Assembly: GCA_044224605.1 (NCBI GenBank)
Contig: JBGAKC010000004.1
Coordinates: 1-64,000 of the forward strand
Origin: UBA7672 sp044224605
Lineage (GTDB): Bacteria > Pseudomonadota > Alphaproteobacteria > Caulobacterales > Hyphomonadaceae
DNA: 64,000 nucleotides
Direction: 5' to 3'
The position numbers and the translations under genes are program-made. The notes below the pieces were generated by a model. It saw nothing but the letters and a program-made list of their open reading frames with translations. It did not search any database and was not told the DNA's origin. Shown here one piece after another: positions 35,051 through 42,972 of the stretch (position 1 is the first letter of the stretch; every line of letters begins with the position of its first letter).

Positions 35051-35794
35051 ATGCGCTTCGACATCGACAGGCTGCAGGCGTTCTACGGATCGTCGCTTGG
35101 CCGCATGGCCCACGATATGGTGGACAAGCGGGTGGGCGCGCTGTGGCCGTCCGCCGACGGCCTGGACGTGCTGGGCTTCGGGCATGTGGATGGTCTGCTG
35201 GAACGCTATCGCGGCGGGGCGCGGCGGGTGATCTCGGCCTCGCCGGACGAGCAGGGAGCCGAGCGCTGGCCGGATGACGGCAAGGGCCTCACCACGCTGG
35301 TCGAGGATGAGCGGCTGCCGTTCCCAGATGCGCTGTTCGACAGGATCATCGTCCGCCATGCGCTGGAGGAGGCGGAGAGTCCGCACCGCCTGCTGCGCGA
35401 ACTTTGGCGGGTGGCGGCGCCGGAAGCCCGGATTCTGATCATTGTTGCTCATAGACGGGGCCTGTGGGCCCGGGCGGAGTCGACTCCCTTCGGTCATGGG
35501 CGGCCCTATACGCGCTCGCAGCTCAACCGGCTGCTGGAGGAGGCGATGTTCCTGCCGCAGGCTTCAGCGCGCGCCCTGTACGCCCCGCCGATAGGCTGGG
35601 GGATCATCTCCTCGGCCGGCGACGCCTGGGAGCGGATGGGGAGATTTGCCTGGTCCGGGTTCGGCGGGGTGCTGATGATCGAGGCGATGAAGCGGCTCTA
35701 CATCGAGCCGGGAATGCCAGTTCGAGGCCGCCGCGTCGTGAAGGCCCAGGAAAAACGCACTTTTCGGGGTCAGATCGAGAAAACCCGAAAATAG
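35051..35794 (+). CDS. SAM-dependent methyltransferase
   Basis: 247 residues. The Methyltransf_11 fold is visible: a weak motif I (DVLGFGHVDGLLERY), the acidic loop EDERLPFPDALFDRIIVRHAL and AAPEARILIIVAHR. The canonical glycine-rich loop is degraded (GFGHVDG), so SAM binding deserves a check. Proteins of this type sit divergent from gloB in many alphaproteobacteria. Substrate unknown. Confidence 0.85.
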   Translation: MRFDIDRLQAFYGSSLGRMAHDMVDKRVGALWPSADGLDVLGFGHVDGLLERYRGGARRVISASPDEQGAERWPDDGKGLTTLVEDERLPFPDALFDRIIVRHALEEAESPHRLLRELWRVAAPEARILIIVAHRRGLWARAESTPFGHGRPYTRSQLNRLLEEAMFLPQASARALYAPPIGWGIISSAGDAWERMGRFAWSGFGGVLMIEAMKRLYIEPGMPVRGRRVVKAQEKRTFRGQIEKTRK

Positions 35795-35797
35795 GTG

Positions 35798-35826
35798 TTG
35801 AACATGTGTAAGTGATGCAATATATA
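35798..35826 (+). promoter_or_regulatory. Sigma-70 promoter of the P-II gene
   Basis: TTGAAC and TATATA are separated by exactly 17 bases, 68 bases before the P-II start codon. Both hexamers are near consensus and stand out from the GC-rich background. Confidence 0.7.
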
Positions 35827-35893
35827 CATCATCAAGAGCAGGGAGCGACCCCGCGCCGCCCCCAACTGGAACGAGGCAGGAAAGGGAAGCCCA

Positions 35894-36238
35894 ATGAAGT
35901 ACATCACAGCCGTTTTCAAACCGAGCCGTCTGGACGCCGTCCTTGACGCCGTGACCGCCGCCGGCGCGTCGGGCGTGACCGTCACCGAAGTGCGCGGCTA
36001 CGGCCGCCAGCAAGGCAAGACCGAAGTTTATCGCGGCGCCGAATACGAAGTTCGCCTGCTGCCGAAAGTGCGCATCGAAGTGGCTGTGTCTGACGCCGTC
36101 GTCGAGAAAGTCGTCGACGCCATCACGCAGGCCGCCAACACCAACAAGATCGGCGACGGGAAGATCTTCGTGCTCGACCTTGAGTCGGTGCTCCGCATCC
36201 GCACGGGCGAGAAGAACGAAGCCGCTCTGACGTCATAA
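35894..36238 (+). CDS. Nitrogen regulatory protein P-II
   Basis: 114 residues, a trimeric signal protein that reports 2-oxoglutarate and ATP/ADP. The T-loop is RQQGKTEVYRGAEYEVRLLPK with the uridylylatable tyrosine in YRGAEY, and the C-loop is near ILDLESV-type sequence (KIFVLDLESVLRIRTGE). It could be GlnB or GlnK. Neither glnA nor amtB is adjacent, so the exact paralogue cannot be set; the next gene is convergent. A sigma-70 promoter lies upstream; no sigma-54 site is visible. Confidence 0.95.
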   Translation: MKYITAVFKPSRLDAVLDAVTAAGASGVTVTEVRGYGRQQGKTEVYRGAEYEVRLLPKVRIEVAVSDAVVEKVVDAITQAANTNKIGDGKIFVLDLESVLRIRTGEKNEAALTS

Positions 36239-36269
36239 TTGTTGCCGGCCACGGGCCGCGAGAACTTTC

Positions 36270-36301
36270 GAGCCGCCGGAGGACATACCTCCCGGCGGCT
36301 C
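36270..36301. terminator. Stem-loop between convergent P-II and DUF gene
   Basis: GAGCCGCCGG-AGG and CCTCCCGGCGGCTC form a 13-bp stem with one bulged C and a 5-base loop, between two convergent stops. It lacks a strong T-run on either side; a bidirectional terminator is likely. Confidence 0.55.
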
Positions 36302-36308
36302 ATTCGCG

Positions 36309-36698
36309 TCAGGCTTTTGCACTGTAGGGCAGATAGCCGCGTTCGACCATGCGGCGCAGGGCGTCGTAGGCCTCGGTGAGTTCCTCGAAGGCGCAACGCA
36401 GCGCGGCGAGCTGGGCGATCTCCTGCGGAGATGGCGCTTCGGGTTTTTCCGTCAGTGAAAGCGATGCAGCGACCCAGCGGGCGCGCGCTTGCGCCGCGGC
36501 GACGGCGAGACGCTGAAAGCGTTTGAGATCCGCGTGGCCGACGACCTTGGCCAGCACTTCCTGGTTGGCGGCGAACGCGGCGTAGTCGATCTGCTCGAGA
36601 TGGGCGCGCAGGGCGCGCTGCTGCTGCGGATCGAGATTGGCTTCCGGCTCGAAATGATCGCGGACTTTACGAACGGTGGAGGTCATGGTGAACGACAT
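36309..36698 (-). CDS. Small helical protein, unknown
   Basis: 129 residues, all helical, rich in Ala and Gln (LRAHLEQIDYAAFAANQEVLA and LKRFQRLAVAAAQARARWV). An internal ATG at 36686 is an alternative start. No signal peptide or family. It lies 109 bases downstream of nothing obvious on this strand (metW ends at 36808), so it may follow metX-metW as a third gene. Confidence 0.72.
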   Translation of the reverse strand: MSFTMTSTVRKVRDHFEPEANLDPQQQRALRAHLEQIDYAAFAANQEVLAKVVGHADLKRFQRLAVAAAQARARWVAASLSLTEKPEAPSPQEIAQLAALRCAFEELTEAYDALRRMVERGYLPYSAKA

Positions 36699-36807
36699 GG
36701 GGCGGCTCCGAGCCTGCCGGGGGTCGCAGGCGGACGTTCCAAGCGTGCGCTTATGCCGTTAGCAAGTGGTTGATTGTGAGGCCGGAATTGCTGCGTTGGC
36801 CGTAGCG

Positions 36808-37431
36808 TCAGGCCTTCTTCCGCTCCAGCACGAAGACAAGTTCATCGGCGGTCCAGTTAAGACGGCCGAGGGATTTTGCGTTGACCGGCTTACCGTTGAC
36901 GGCAGTGGCGGCGACTATGGTGAGGCCGGCTTCGGCGGCGAGTTCGGCCATGTCGCGGGCGGTGCAGGGACGACGTGCGCCGTCTGACCACCAGCCCGTG
37001 CTGTGACCAAGATTTGGGATGCGGCCCGTGGTGAGCAGCGCTGTACGCACGCGCCAGTGGCCGTAATTGCGGAACGAGACGATGACGCGGCGCGCGATGC
37101 GCGCGAGTTCGTCGAGCACGAATTTGGGGCGCGCGAGTTCCTGGATCGTCTTGGAGAGAATGGCGACGTCGTAAGCATCGTCGGGATAGACGGGCAGGTC
37201 GGCGTCGGCGTTGCCCTGCACGACGGCGAGGCCTTTTGCGACGCAGCGGTTGACGCCAGCCTGTTCGACTTCGAGGCCGCGCGTGCGGGCGCCGCGTTCC
37301 TGCTGGAGCAATTCCATCAGCTGGCCGTCGCCGCAGCCGACGTCGAGCACAAGCTCACCGTGGTTGATGAACTGGGCGATCGCGACGTGGTCGGCGCGCC
37401 TCATGCCGTGTGAGCCGGGGCCGGACTTCAT
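36808..37431 (-). CDS. metW: Methionine biosynthesis methyltransferase-like protein MetW
   Basis: 207 residues from the ATG at 37431, which overlaps the metX stop (ATGA). The SAM-binding motif LVLDVGCGDGQLMELLQ is followed by GLEVEQAGVNRCVAKGL and AILSKTIQELARP, hallmarks of MetW. MetW works with MetX in the acylation of homoserine in many proteobacteria. Coupling with metX supports this role. Confidence 0.95.
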   Translation of the reverse strand: MKSGPGSHGMRRADHVAIAQFINHGELVLDVGCGDGQLMELLQQERGARTRGLEVEQAGVNRCVAKGLAVVQGNADADLPVYPDDAYDVAILSKTIQELARPKFVLDELARIARRVIVSFRNYGHWRVRTALLTTGRIPNLGHSTGWWSDGARRPCTARDMAELAAEAGLTIVAATAVNGKPVNAKSLGRLNWTADELVFVLERKKA

Positions 37432-38603
37432 GCCTTGGCTCCCCCACGGGCTCCAAGACCACGAGCCTGTGCGGCGGCGTCGATGAAGCCCCGGAGGCCG
37501 GCTTCGAACTCGGGCTCCTCGACGAAGAAGGCGTCGTGGCCCTTGTCGGTCTCGATGTTGACGTAGCTCGTCTCGCAGCCGGCGGCGTTGAGTGCGCGCA
37601 CAAGTTCGCGGTTTTCCTCCGGCGTGTAGTGCCAGTCGGAGGAAAACGAGAAGACGCAGAAGCGCGTGTGAAGGCCCCTGAACGCGTTGGCGAGGACGCC
37701 GCCGTGTTCGGAGGGCAGGTCGAAATAGTCCATCGCGCGCGTGATGTAGAGATAGGAGTTGGCGTCGAAGCGGTCGACGAACACCTGGCCCTGATGGCGC
37801 AGATAGCTTTCGATCTGGAAGTCGGCATCGAAGCCGAACGTCTTTGATGTGCGGTCCTGCAGCTTGCGGTCGAACTTCCGCTTGAGGGCGGTCTCGCTGA
37901 GATAGGTGATGTGCGCGGCCATGCGGGCGACGGCGAGGCCTTTCTCGGGTCGCACGCCTTCGGCGAGATAGTTGCCGCCGCGCCAGTTGGGGTCGGCCAT
38001 GATCGCCTGACGGCCGGTTTCGTAGAAGCCGATGTTCTGCGCCGACTGGCGCGGGGCGACGGCGATAGGGACGGCCGCGAAGACGCGATCGCGCGCCTGG
38101 ATCGTCCATTCCAGCACCTGCATGCCGCCGATCGATCCGCCGATGGCGAGGAATACGTCCGGAATGCCGAGCTGGTCGAGCAGGGCGATCTGCGCGCGGG
38201 CCATGTCGGCGATGGTGATAATCGGGAAGTCGGTGCCCCAATACGTGCCGTCCGGCTTGCGGCTGGCCGGGCCGGTCGAGCCCATGCAGCCGCCGAGGAC
38301 GTTGGAGCAGATGACGAAGAAACGGTCTGTATCAACCGGCAAGCCGGGGCCGACGATGCGGTCCCACCAGGCGGGGCGGCCGGTTACCGGATTTGGCGTG
38401 GCGGCGAACTGGTCGCCGGTCAGGGCATGGCAGACGACGACCACATTGGACTTATCGGCGTTAAGCTTCCCCCACGTCTCATAGGCGATCTCGACGTTTT
38501 CGAGCACACGGCCCGAGTCCAGCTTCAAGGGCCGGTCGGGCGAGGCGACGGACAGGCGCTTGAGCCCATCCGCGCCGCTGAGGGTGCGGGCGGGCGCGTT
38601 CAT
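37428..38603 (-). CDS. metX: Homoserine O-acyltransferase (acetyl/succinyl) MetX
   Basis: 391 residues. This alpha/beta hydrolase activates homoserine for methionine synthesis. The nucleophile serine is in GGSIGGMQVLEW, the oxyanion region in VVVCHALTGDQF and the late catalytic Asp/His in VFSFSSDWHYTP and TDKGHDAFF. Length is standard. MetX proteins with MetW may use succinyl-CoA rather than acetyl-CoA; sequence by eye does not decide. A stem-loop lies in its upstream region. Confidence 0.95.
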   Translation of the reverse strand: MNAPARTLSGADGLKRLSVASPDRPLKLDSGRVLENVEIAYETWGKLNADKSNVVVVCHALTGDQFAATPNPVTGRPAWWDRIVGPGLPVDTDRFFVICSNVLGGCMGSTGPASRKPDGTYWGTDFPIITIADMARAQIALLDQLGIPDVFLAIGGSIGGMQVLEWTIQARDRVFAAVPIAVAPRQSAQNIGFYETGRQAIMADPNWRGGNYLAEGVRPEKGLAVARMAAHITYLSETALKRKFDRKLQDRTSKTFGFDADFQIESYLRHQGQVFVDRFDANSYLYITRAMDYFDLPSEHGGVLANAFRGLHTRFCVFSFSSDWHYTPEENRELVRALNAAGCETSYVNIETDKGHDAFFVEEPEFEAGLRGFIDAAAQARGLGARGGAKA

Positions 38604-38671
38604 GATTGCCCCTAGATCAGGCCGGAGACGGAATGAAGCAATAGGCAGGATGGTCCCAGTTGCTCAAGATC

Positions 38672-38701
38672 AACCCCAAGGAACGGGATTTGCTTGGGGT
38701 T
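38672..38701. promoter_or_regulatory. Stem-loop in metX leader / divergent intergenic region
   Basis: AACCCCAAG and CTTGGGGTT form a perfect 9-bp stem with a 12-base loop, 69 bases upstream of metX and 67 bases upstream of the chorismate mutase homologue. It may be a leader element or operator. It does not match the SAM-II riboswitch that precedes metX in other alphaproteobacteria as far as I can judge. Confidence 0.4.
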
Positions 38702-38767
38702 TAAGTGAAGGGGAAACTCGGTTATCAGGAAAGTGCGCTGGGGAGCGCGACCGAGTAGTCGAGTACG

Positions 38768-39547
38768 ATGGCCGCTGACAGCTTCCACCAGCATTCCGAA
38801 ACAATGAACGATGCGTTCCTTTCGGCCCTGACCGAGAAATGGCGGGAACTCAAGGACGCCCCGGCCCAGTCTGCGGCGGGGATCGGCTTTCGCCCCGCGC
38901 GGGAAGCCGCTGAAATGCGCCGGATGTGCCGGGCCGCCCTGGCCACGGGCGCACCGCCCGACGCCATTGCCCGCATCTGGCGGTCGCTGTGCGGGGACGT
39001 GGCGGTCGCACGGGGGCTAAAGACGGTTTACGTAGCCGGCGGGGATGTGACCCTGTCGGTCGAGGCGGCGCGAGGTTATTTTGGCTTCGGGCCAAGCGTT
39101 GTGCCGCTGGTGGGCATTCGTGATGCGCTGGAGCGTGCGGATTCGACCCCGGGAACCCTCGCCTGCGTGCCATGGCCGGAACACGCCGGGGCAGGCCAGT
39201 GGTGGCCAATGCTCAACGAGAACAAGTTCCGCAATCTGGTGATCGTGGCCGGATGGCCCAGCCTGCCGGGAGCAGCCGCCGAGACGCCCCGCATGGCGAT
39301 CGTGGGCAAGATGAGCATGGAATCGTCCGGCGAGGACGACACGCTGGCGACGGCCCATGACGACCACTACACGGCCGACAAGCGGCTTAAGGATGTGGGT
39401 CTTGAGGCCGAAGTCGTTGCCCGGGCGCGTTCCCTGGCCCTGATCCGCATTTCCGAGTTCGTGGCGGTCGACGATCGCCGGATCGAGCTGGTGCGGAAGG
39501 CGGGGCTGGACGGCCTGCGGGTTATCGGGGTACGGCCTCGGCCCTGA
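38768..39547 (+). CDS. Chorismate mutase homologue with shortened AroQ domain
   Basis: 259 residues. The segment GIGFRPAREAAEMRRMC and the following IARIWRSLCGDVAVARG match the second half of the AroQ chorismate mutase fold as found in alphaproteobacterial two-domain proteins. The rest resembles their C-terminal region (VPLVGIRDALERADSTPG). The first helix, which normally carries the first catalytic arginine, is short: only about 30 residues precede FRPARE. An in-frame TAG lies 12 bases upstream of the start, so no longer version is possible. Position before hisC and tyrA supports a role in the prephenate branch. Confidence 0.72.
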   Translation: MAADSFHQHSETMNDAFLSALTEKWRELKDAPAQSAAGIGFRPAREAAEMRRMCRAALATGAPPDAIARIWRSLCGDVAVARGLKTVYVAGGDVTLSVEAARGYFGFGPSVVPLVGIRDALERADSTPGTLACVPWPEHAGAGQWWPMLNENKFRNLVIVAGWPSLPGAAAETPRMAIVGKMSMESSGEDDTLATAHDDHYTADKRLKDVGLEAEVVARARSLALIRISEFVAVDDRRIELVRKAGLDGLRVIGVRPRP

Positions 39548-39560
39548 AAAGGGCCTGCCC

Positions 39561-40655
39561 ATGACCGACACCATCAAGCCCCTGCCGCAGCTCGCGGACG
39601 TGAAAACGTACGTGCCGGGCGAAGCGCCGAAATACACCGGCGGGCCGAGCTACAAGCTGGCGTCGAACGAGAACCCCCTAGGCGCCTCGCCGAAAGCGAA
39701 GGCTGTCTATGCCGCGCTGGCGTCCAAGCTGGAACTCTATCCGGACGGGACGGCGAAGGATCTCAAGGCAGCGATCGCCAAGAAACACGGGCTGGACGCC
39801 AACCGCATCGTGGTCGGAGCCGGATCGGACGAGATCTTCCTGATGCTGGGCCGCGCCTATCTGGGCCCGGGCGATGAGAGCATCTGCACGGCGCACGCGT
39901 TCGCGATCTATGCGATCATCGCGCAACAGCAGGGCTCGAAGATCATCGAGGTTGCGGAGAAGGACTTTACGGCGGATGTCGATGCGATCCTGAAGGCGGT
40001 GACGCCGAAGACGAAGATCGTGTGGCTCGCTAACCCGAACAATCCGACGGGCACCTACCTGCCGTACGACGAGGTGAAGCGCCTGCACGCCGGGCTGCCG
40101 CCGAACGTGCTGCTGGTGCTGGACGGCGCCTATGCGGAGTTCGTGCGGAAGAACGACTACGCCTCGGGCATCGAGTTGGTCTCGCAGTCCGGCAATGTGA
40201 TGATGACGCGGACGTTCTCGAAGCTCTACGGTCTGGCCGGCCTGCGCGTGGGCTGGGGCTATGCGCCTGCGCATGTCGTCGAGGCCATCGAGAAAGTGCG
40301 GATGCCGTTCAACGTGAACCTGATGGCGCAGGCTACGGCCATTGCCGCACTGGAGGACGATGCGTTCAACGAGGAGTCGCTGGCGCACAACGACCGCGAA
40401 CTGCCGCGCCTGGTTGCCGGCCTGAAGGCGCTGGGTCTCGAGGTGATCGACGGCGTCGGCAATTTCTGCGTCGCAAAATTCCCCGAGACGAAGGGCAAGA
40501 CGGCCGCCGAGGCGCTGGCCTACCTGAAGAATCACGGCGTCACGGTGCGCGGGCTCAGCGGTTACAAGATGCCGAACCATCTGCGGATCTCGGTCGGCAC
40601 GGTGGACGGCAACAACGCCGCGCTGAAGCACCTCAAGGATTTCCTGGGCAAGTAG
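39561..40655 (+). CDS. hisC: Histidinol-phosphate/aromatic aminotransferase
   Basis: 364 residues, a fold-type I PLP enzyme. Motifs are SNENPLGASPKAKAV, ANPNNPTGTYLP (PLP aspartate region) and TFSKLYGLAGLRVGWGY, which holds the Schiff-base lysine. It sits between the chorismate mutase homologue and tyrA, so its likely job here is transamination of prephenate or aromatic keto acids; it may also serve histidine synthesis. Only 13 bases separate it from the previous gene. Confidence 0.93.
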   Translation: MTDTIKPLPQLADVKTYVPGEAPKYTGGPSYKLASNENPLGASPKAKAVYAALASKLELYPDGTAKDLKAAIAKKHGLDANRIVVGAGSDEIFLMLGRAYLGPGDESICTAHAFAIYAIIAQQQGSKIIEVAEKDFTADVDAILKAVTPKTKIVWLANPNNPTGTYLPYDEVKRLHAGLPPNVLLVLDGAYAEFVRKNDYASGIELVSQSGNVMMTRTFSKLYGLAGLRVGWGYAPAHVVEAIEKVRMPFNVNLMAQATAIAALEDDAFNEESLAHNDRELPRLVAGLKALGLEVIDGVGNFCVAKFPETKGKTAAEALAYLKNHGVTVRGLSGYKMPNHLRISVGTVDGNNAALKHLKDFLGK

Positions 40656-41585
40656 ATGGCTCCCGTCTTCAACCAGATCGCCATCATCGGCGTCGGCCTG
40701 ATCGGCGGATCGATCGCGCGTGCAGCGCTGGAGAAGGGCGCGGCCGATGAAGTCGTGCTGTTCGATAGCAATGTCGAGGCGCTGAAACGTGCGGGCGAGA
40801 TCGGATTCGGCTGGCCGGCCGCGACGATCGAGGACGCGGTGCGCGACGCCGACGCGGTGTTCCACTGCGTGCCTGTCGGCGCGATGAGCGCGACGGCGCG
40901 AGCGAGCATCGGCGCGATGAAGGCCGGCGCGATTCTCACGGACGTGGGATCTGTGAAAGGCAATGTAGCGCGGGATTTCCGTTCGCTGGGGCGCAGCGAT
41001 ATTCACGTTGTCCCAGGCCACCCGATCGCGGGTACGGAGAAATCAGGGCCCGACGCGGGCTTTGCGAGCCTGTTTGAAGGACGCTGGTGCATCCTGACGC
41101 CTGAGGCGGGCGGATCGGCGGATTATGTCGCCGCCACGGAGAAGCTTGCGGCGTTCTGGACGGGGCTCGGCTCGAAGGTCGAGCGGATGGATGCGCAGCG
41201 GCACGACCTCGTGCTCGCAGTAACGAGCCATATCCCGCACCTCATCGCCTACAACATGGTGGCGACTGCGTATGACATGGAAGCCGTGACGGAAGGCGAG
41301 GTGGTGAAGTTCTCCGCCGCCGGTTTCCGCGACTTCACGCGCATCGCCGCGTCGGACCCGACGATGTGGCGCGATGTGTTCCTCAACAACAAGGAAGCGG
41401 TGCTCGAAGTGCTTGGTCGGTTCGAGGAAGACCTCACCGCGCTGCGCAAGGCCATCCGCAACGCCGACGGCCAGAAGCTGTTCGACACCTTCACCCACTC
41501 CCGCCACATCCGCCGCGAGATCATCGACGCGGGGCAGGATACGTCGGCGGCGAACTTCGGGCGGGATACGTCGAAGAAGCCATAG
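40656..41585 (+). CDS. tyrA: Prephenate/arogenate dehydrogenase family protein
   Basis: 309 residues. Its ATG directly follows the hisC TAG. The NAD(P)-binding motif is IAIIGVGLIGGSIARAAL; the catalytic histidine region is HVVPGHPIAGTEKSGP, and AVTSHIPHLIAYNM follows, both typical of TyrA. It completes the tyrosine branch started by the two upstream genes. Cyclohexadienyl, prephenate or arogenate specificity is not resolved. Confidence 0.95.
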   Translation: MAPVFNQIAIIGVGLIGGSIARAALEKGAADEVVLFDSNVEALKRAGEIGFGWPAATIEDAVRDADAVFHCVPVGAMSATARASIGAMKAGAILTDVGSVKGNVARDFRSLGRSDIHVVPGHPIAGTEKSGPDAGFASLFEGRWCILTPEAGGSADYVAATEKLAAFWTGLGSKVERMDAQRHDLVLAVTSHIPHLIAYNMVATAYDMEAVTEGEVVKFSAAGFRDFTRIAASDPTMWRDVFLNNKEAVLEVLGRFEEDLTALRKAIRNADGQKLFDTFTHSRHIRREIIDAGQDTSAANFGRDTSKKP

Positions 41586-41589
41586 CGCC

Positions 41590-42312
41590 TTACTTCTGTG
41601 CTGCCCGTCCTTCGGCCACCAGGCGCGCTGTTGCCGGATCAAGCGCATCTTTCAGTCGTTGCGTGAACTCCGCGCGCTTGAGGCCAGGTTCGATGGGCTG
41701 CAGCACTTCGAAGATGATCCTGCCCGGCTTGCGGGTGAAGCCCGAGCCTTGCCAGCAGAGGCCGGTGTTCAGGGCGACGGGCACGCAGGGAATGCCGAGT
41801 TCGTTGTACATGAAGATGACGCCGGGCTTCACGTCCGTGGGCGTGTCGGGCAGTTGGCGAGTGCCTTCTGGGAAGATGACGATCTGCTGGCCGGATTCGG
41901 CGCCCTTGCGGGCGGCAGCCATCATCAGCTTCATCGTCTTGGCGCCGCCGGCGCGATCTATGGGGATGCCGACACGCGAAGCGTAAACGCCGAACACCGG
42001 CGCCTTCAGCAGCTCCTTCTTGAGGATGTAGGCCGGGTTCCGGATGAACATGAAGGGCGCAATCGTGTCGTAGGTCGACTGATGCTTCATCGCGATGAGG
42101 CCGACGCCGGCCGGCAGGTTCTCGAGGCCCCGGAATTCAGTGGTGATCCCGCAAAGCAGGCGAAGACCAAGGCGCTGCGCACCTGCAAAGAAACGGATCG
42201 AACTCATGGCTGCGTCGCGCGAGAAGATCGACACAGGCATGCAGATCAGCCCGATGACGACCAACGTCACATAGAACCAGATCGCATAGAGCAGCGAGCG
42301 AACGAACGTCAT
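41590..42312 (-). CDS. plsC: 1-acyl-sn-glycerol-3-phosphate acyltransferase
   Basis: 240 residues from the ATG at 42312, overlapping the ydcF stop (TGATG). An N-terminal membrane helix (LLYAIWFYVTLVVIGLICM) is followed by the acyltransferase motifs KHQSTYDT (H-x4-D) and FPEGTR. It adds the second acyl chain in phosphatidic acid synthesis at the inner membrane. It ends the ftsE-ftsX-ydcF-plsC series. Confidence 0.94.
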   Translation of the reverse strand: MTFVRSLLYAIWFYVTLVVIGLICMPVSIFSRDAAMSSIRFFAGAQRLGLRLLCGITTEFRGLENLPAGVGLIAMKHQSTYDTIAPFMFIRNPAYILKKELLKAPVFGVYASRVGIPIDRAGGAKTMKLMMAAARKGAESGQQIVIFPEGTRQLPDTPTDVKPGVIFMYNELGIPCVPVALNTGLCWQGSGFTRKPGRIIFEVLQPIEPGLKRAEFTQRLKDALDPATARLVAEGRAAQK

Positions 42313-42914
42313 CAGGCGCCGCCCTCGGTTGCGAAGGCTGCGCCTCGCAGGGCGGCGAGCCGGTATTTCATCCATTCCTCAAGCAGGATCTTCGCGGTCG
42401 ACGGGTCACGATACCAGTCCGTGGGGCGGACACGCGTGGTCATGACGGCGTGCGGAATGAAGTGGCCCTCCGGCATGGCGCGCTGCAGTTCATAGAGCGC
42501 GCGCTCCATATGATATTCGGACGTGACGACGATGATGCGCCTCACCTTCTTGCGGCGTGCCCAGTCGGCGACTTCGGCGCCATTGCCCTCGGTGGTGGCG
42601 GCGGCCTTTCCAAGCGTGACGCAGCAGGTGATCTTCTTGACGTCGACCTTGGCGACGTGGGCGATGTCGGCCGGTGTCGCATCTATGTTCACGCCCGAGA
42701 TCAGCAGTGGCAGGTCGAGCGAGTCGGCCAGCTGGATGGCCGAGATGATGCGGGCGTCGGCAGCGCCCGTGAGGGCCGCGACGGCGTCTGCCTCAACCGG
42801 TGGATCGGGCTGCACGGCGCGGTCAGCGCGGGCGACGAAACGCGCGAAATCCCAGCCGGCCAGCAAGAGCGCGGCGGCGACAAGCACCATCAGGATCATC
42901 ACGGCAAGGCGCAC
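42312..42914 (-). CDS. YdcF-like (DUF218) membrane protein
   Basis: About 200 residues from a GTG at 42914; an ATG 15 bases further in is an alternative. A transmembrane helix (LAVMILMVLVAAALLLAGW) leads to a DUF218 domain with EADAVAALTGAADARIISAI, LLISGVN and the closing VVTSEYHMERALYELQRAM. DUF218 proteins such as YdcF, ElyC and SanA act in the envelope, some in peptidoglycan precursor handling. It follows ftsX closely and is coupled to plsC. Confidence 0.85.
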   Translation of the reverse strand: MRLAVMILMVLVAAALLLAGWDFARFVARADRAVQPDPPVEADAVAALTGAADARIISAIQLADSLDLPLLISGVNIDATPADIAHVAKVDVKKITCCVTLGKAAATTEGNGAEVADWARRKKVRRIIVVTSEYHMERALYELQRAMPEGHFIPHAVMTTRVRPTDWYRDPSTAKILLEEWMKYRLAALRGAAFATEGGA

Positions 42915-42972
42915 GGCGGCAGGCTGACTCCACGAACCGGAAGCGGCTTTATTGAGTCCCGGGAACGATCCG

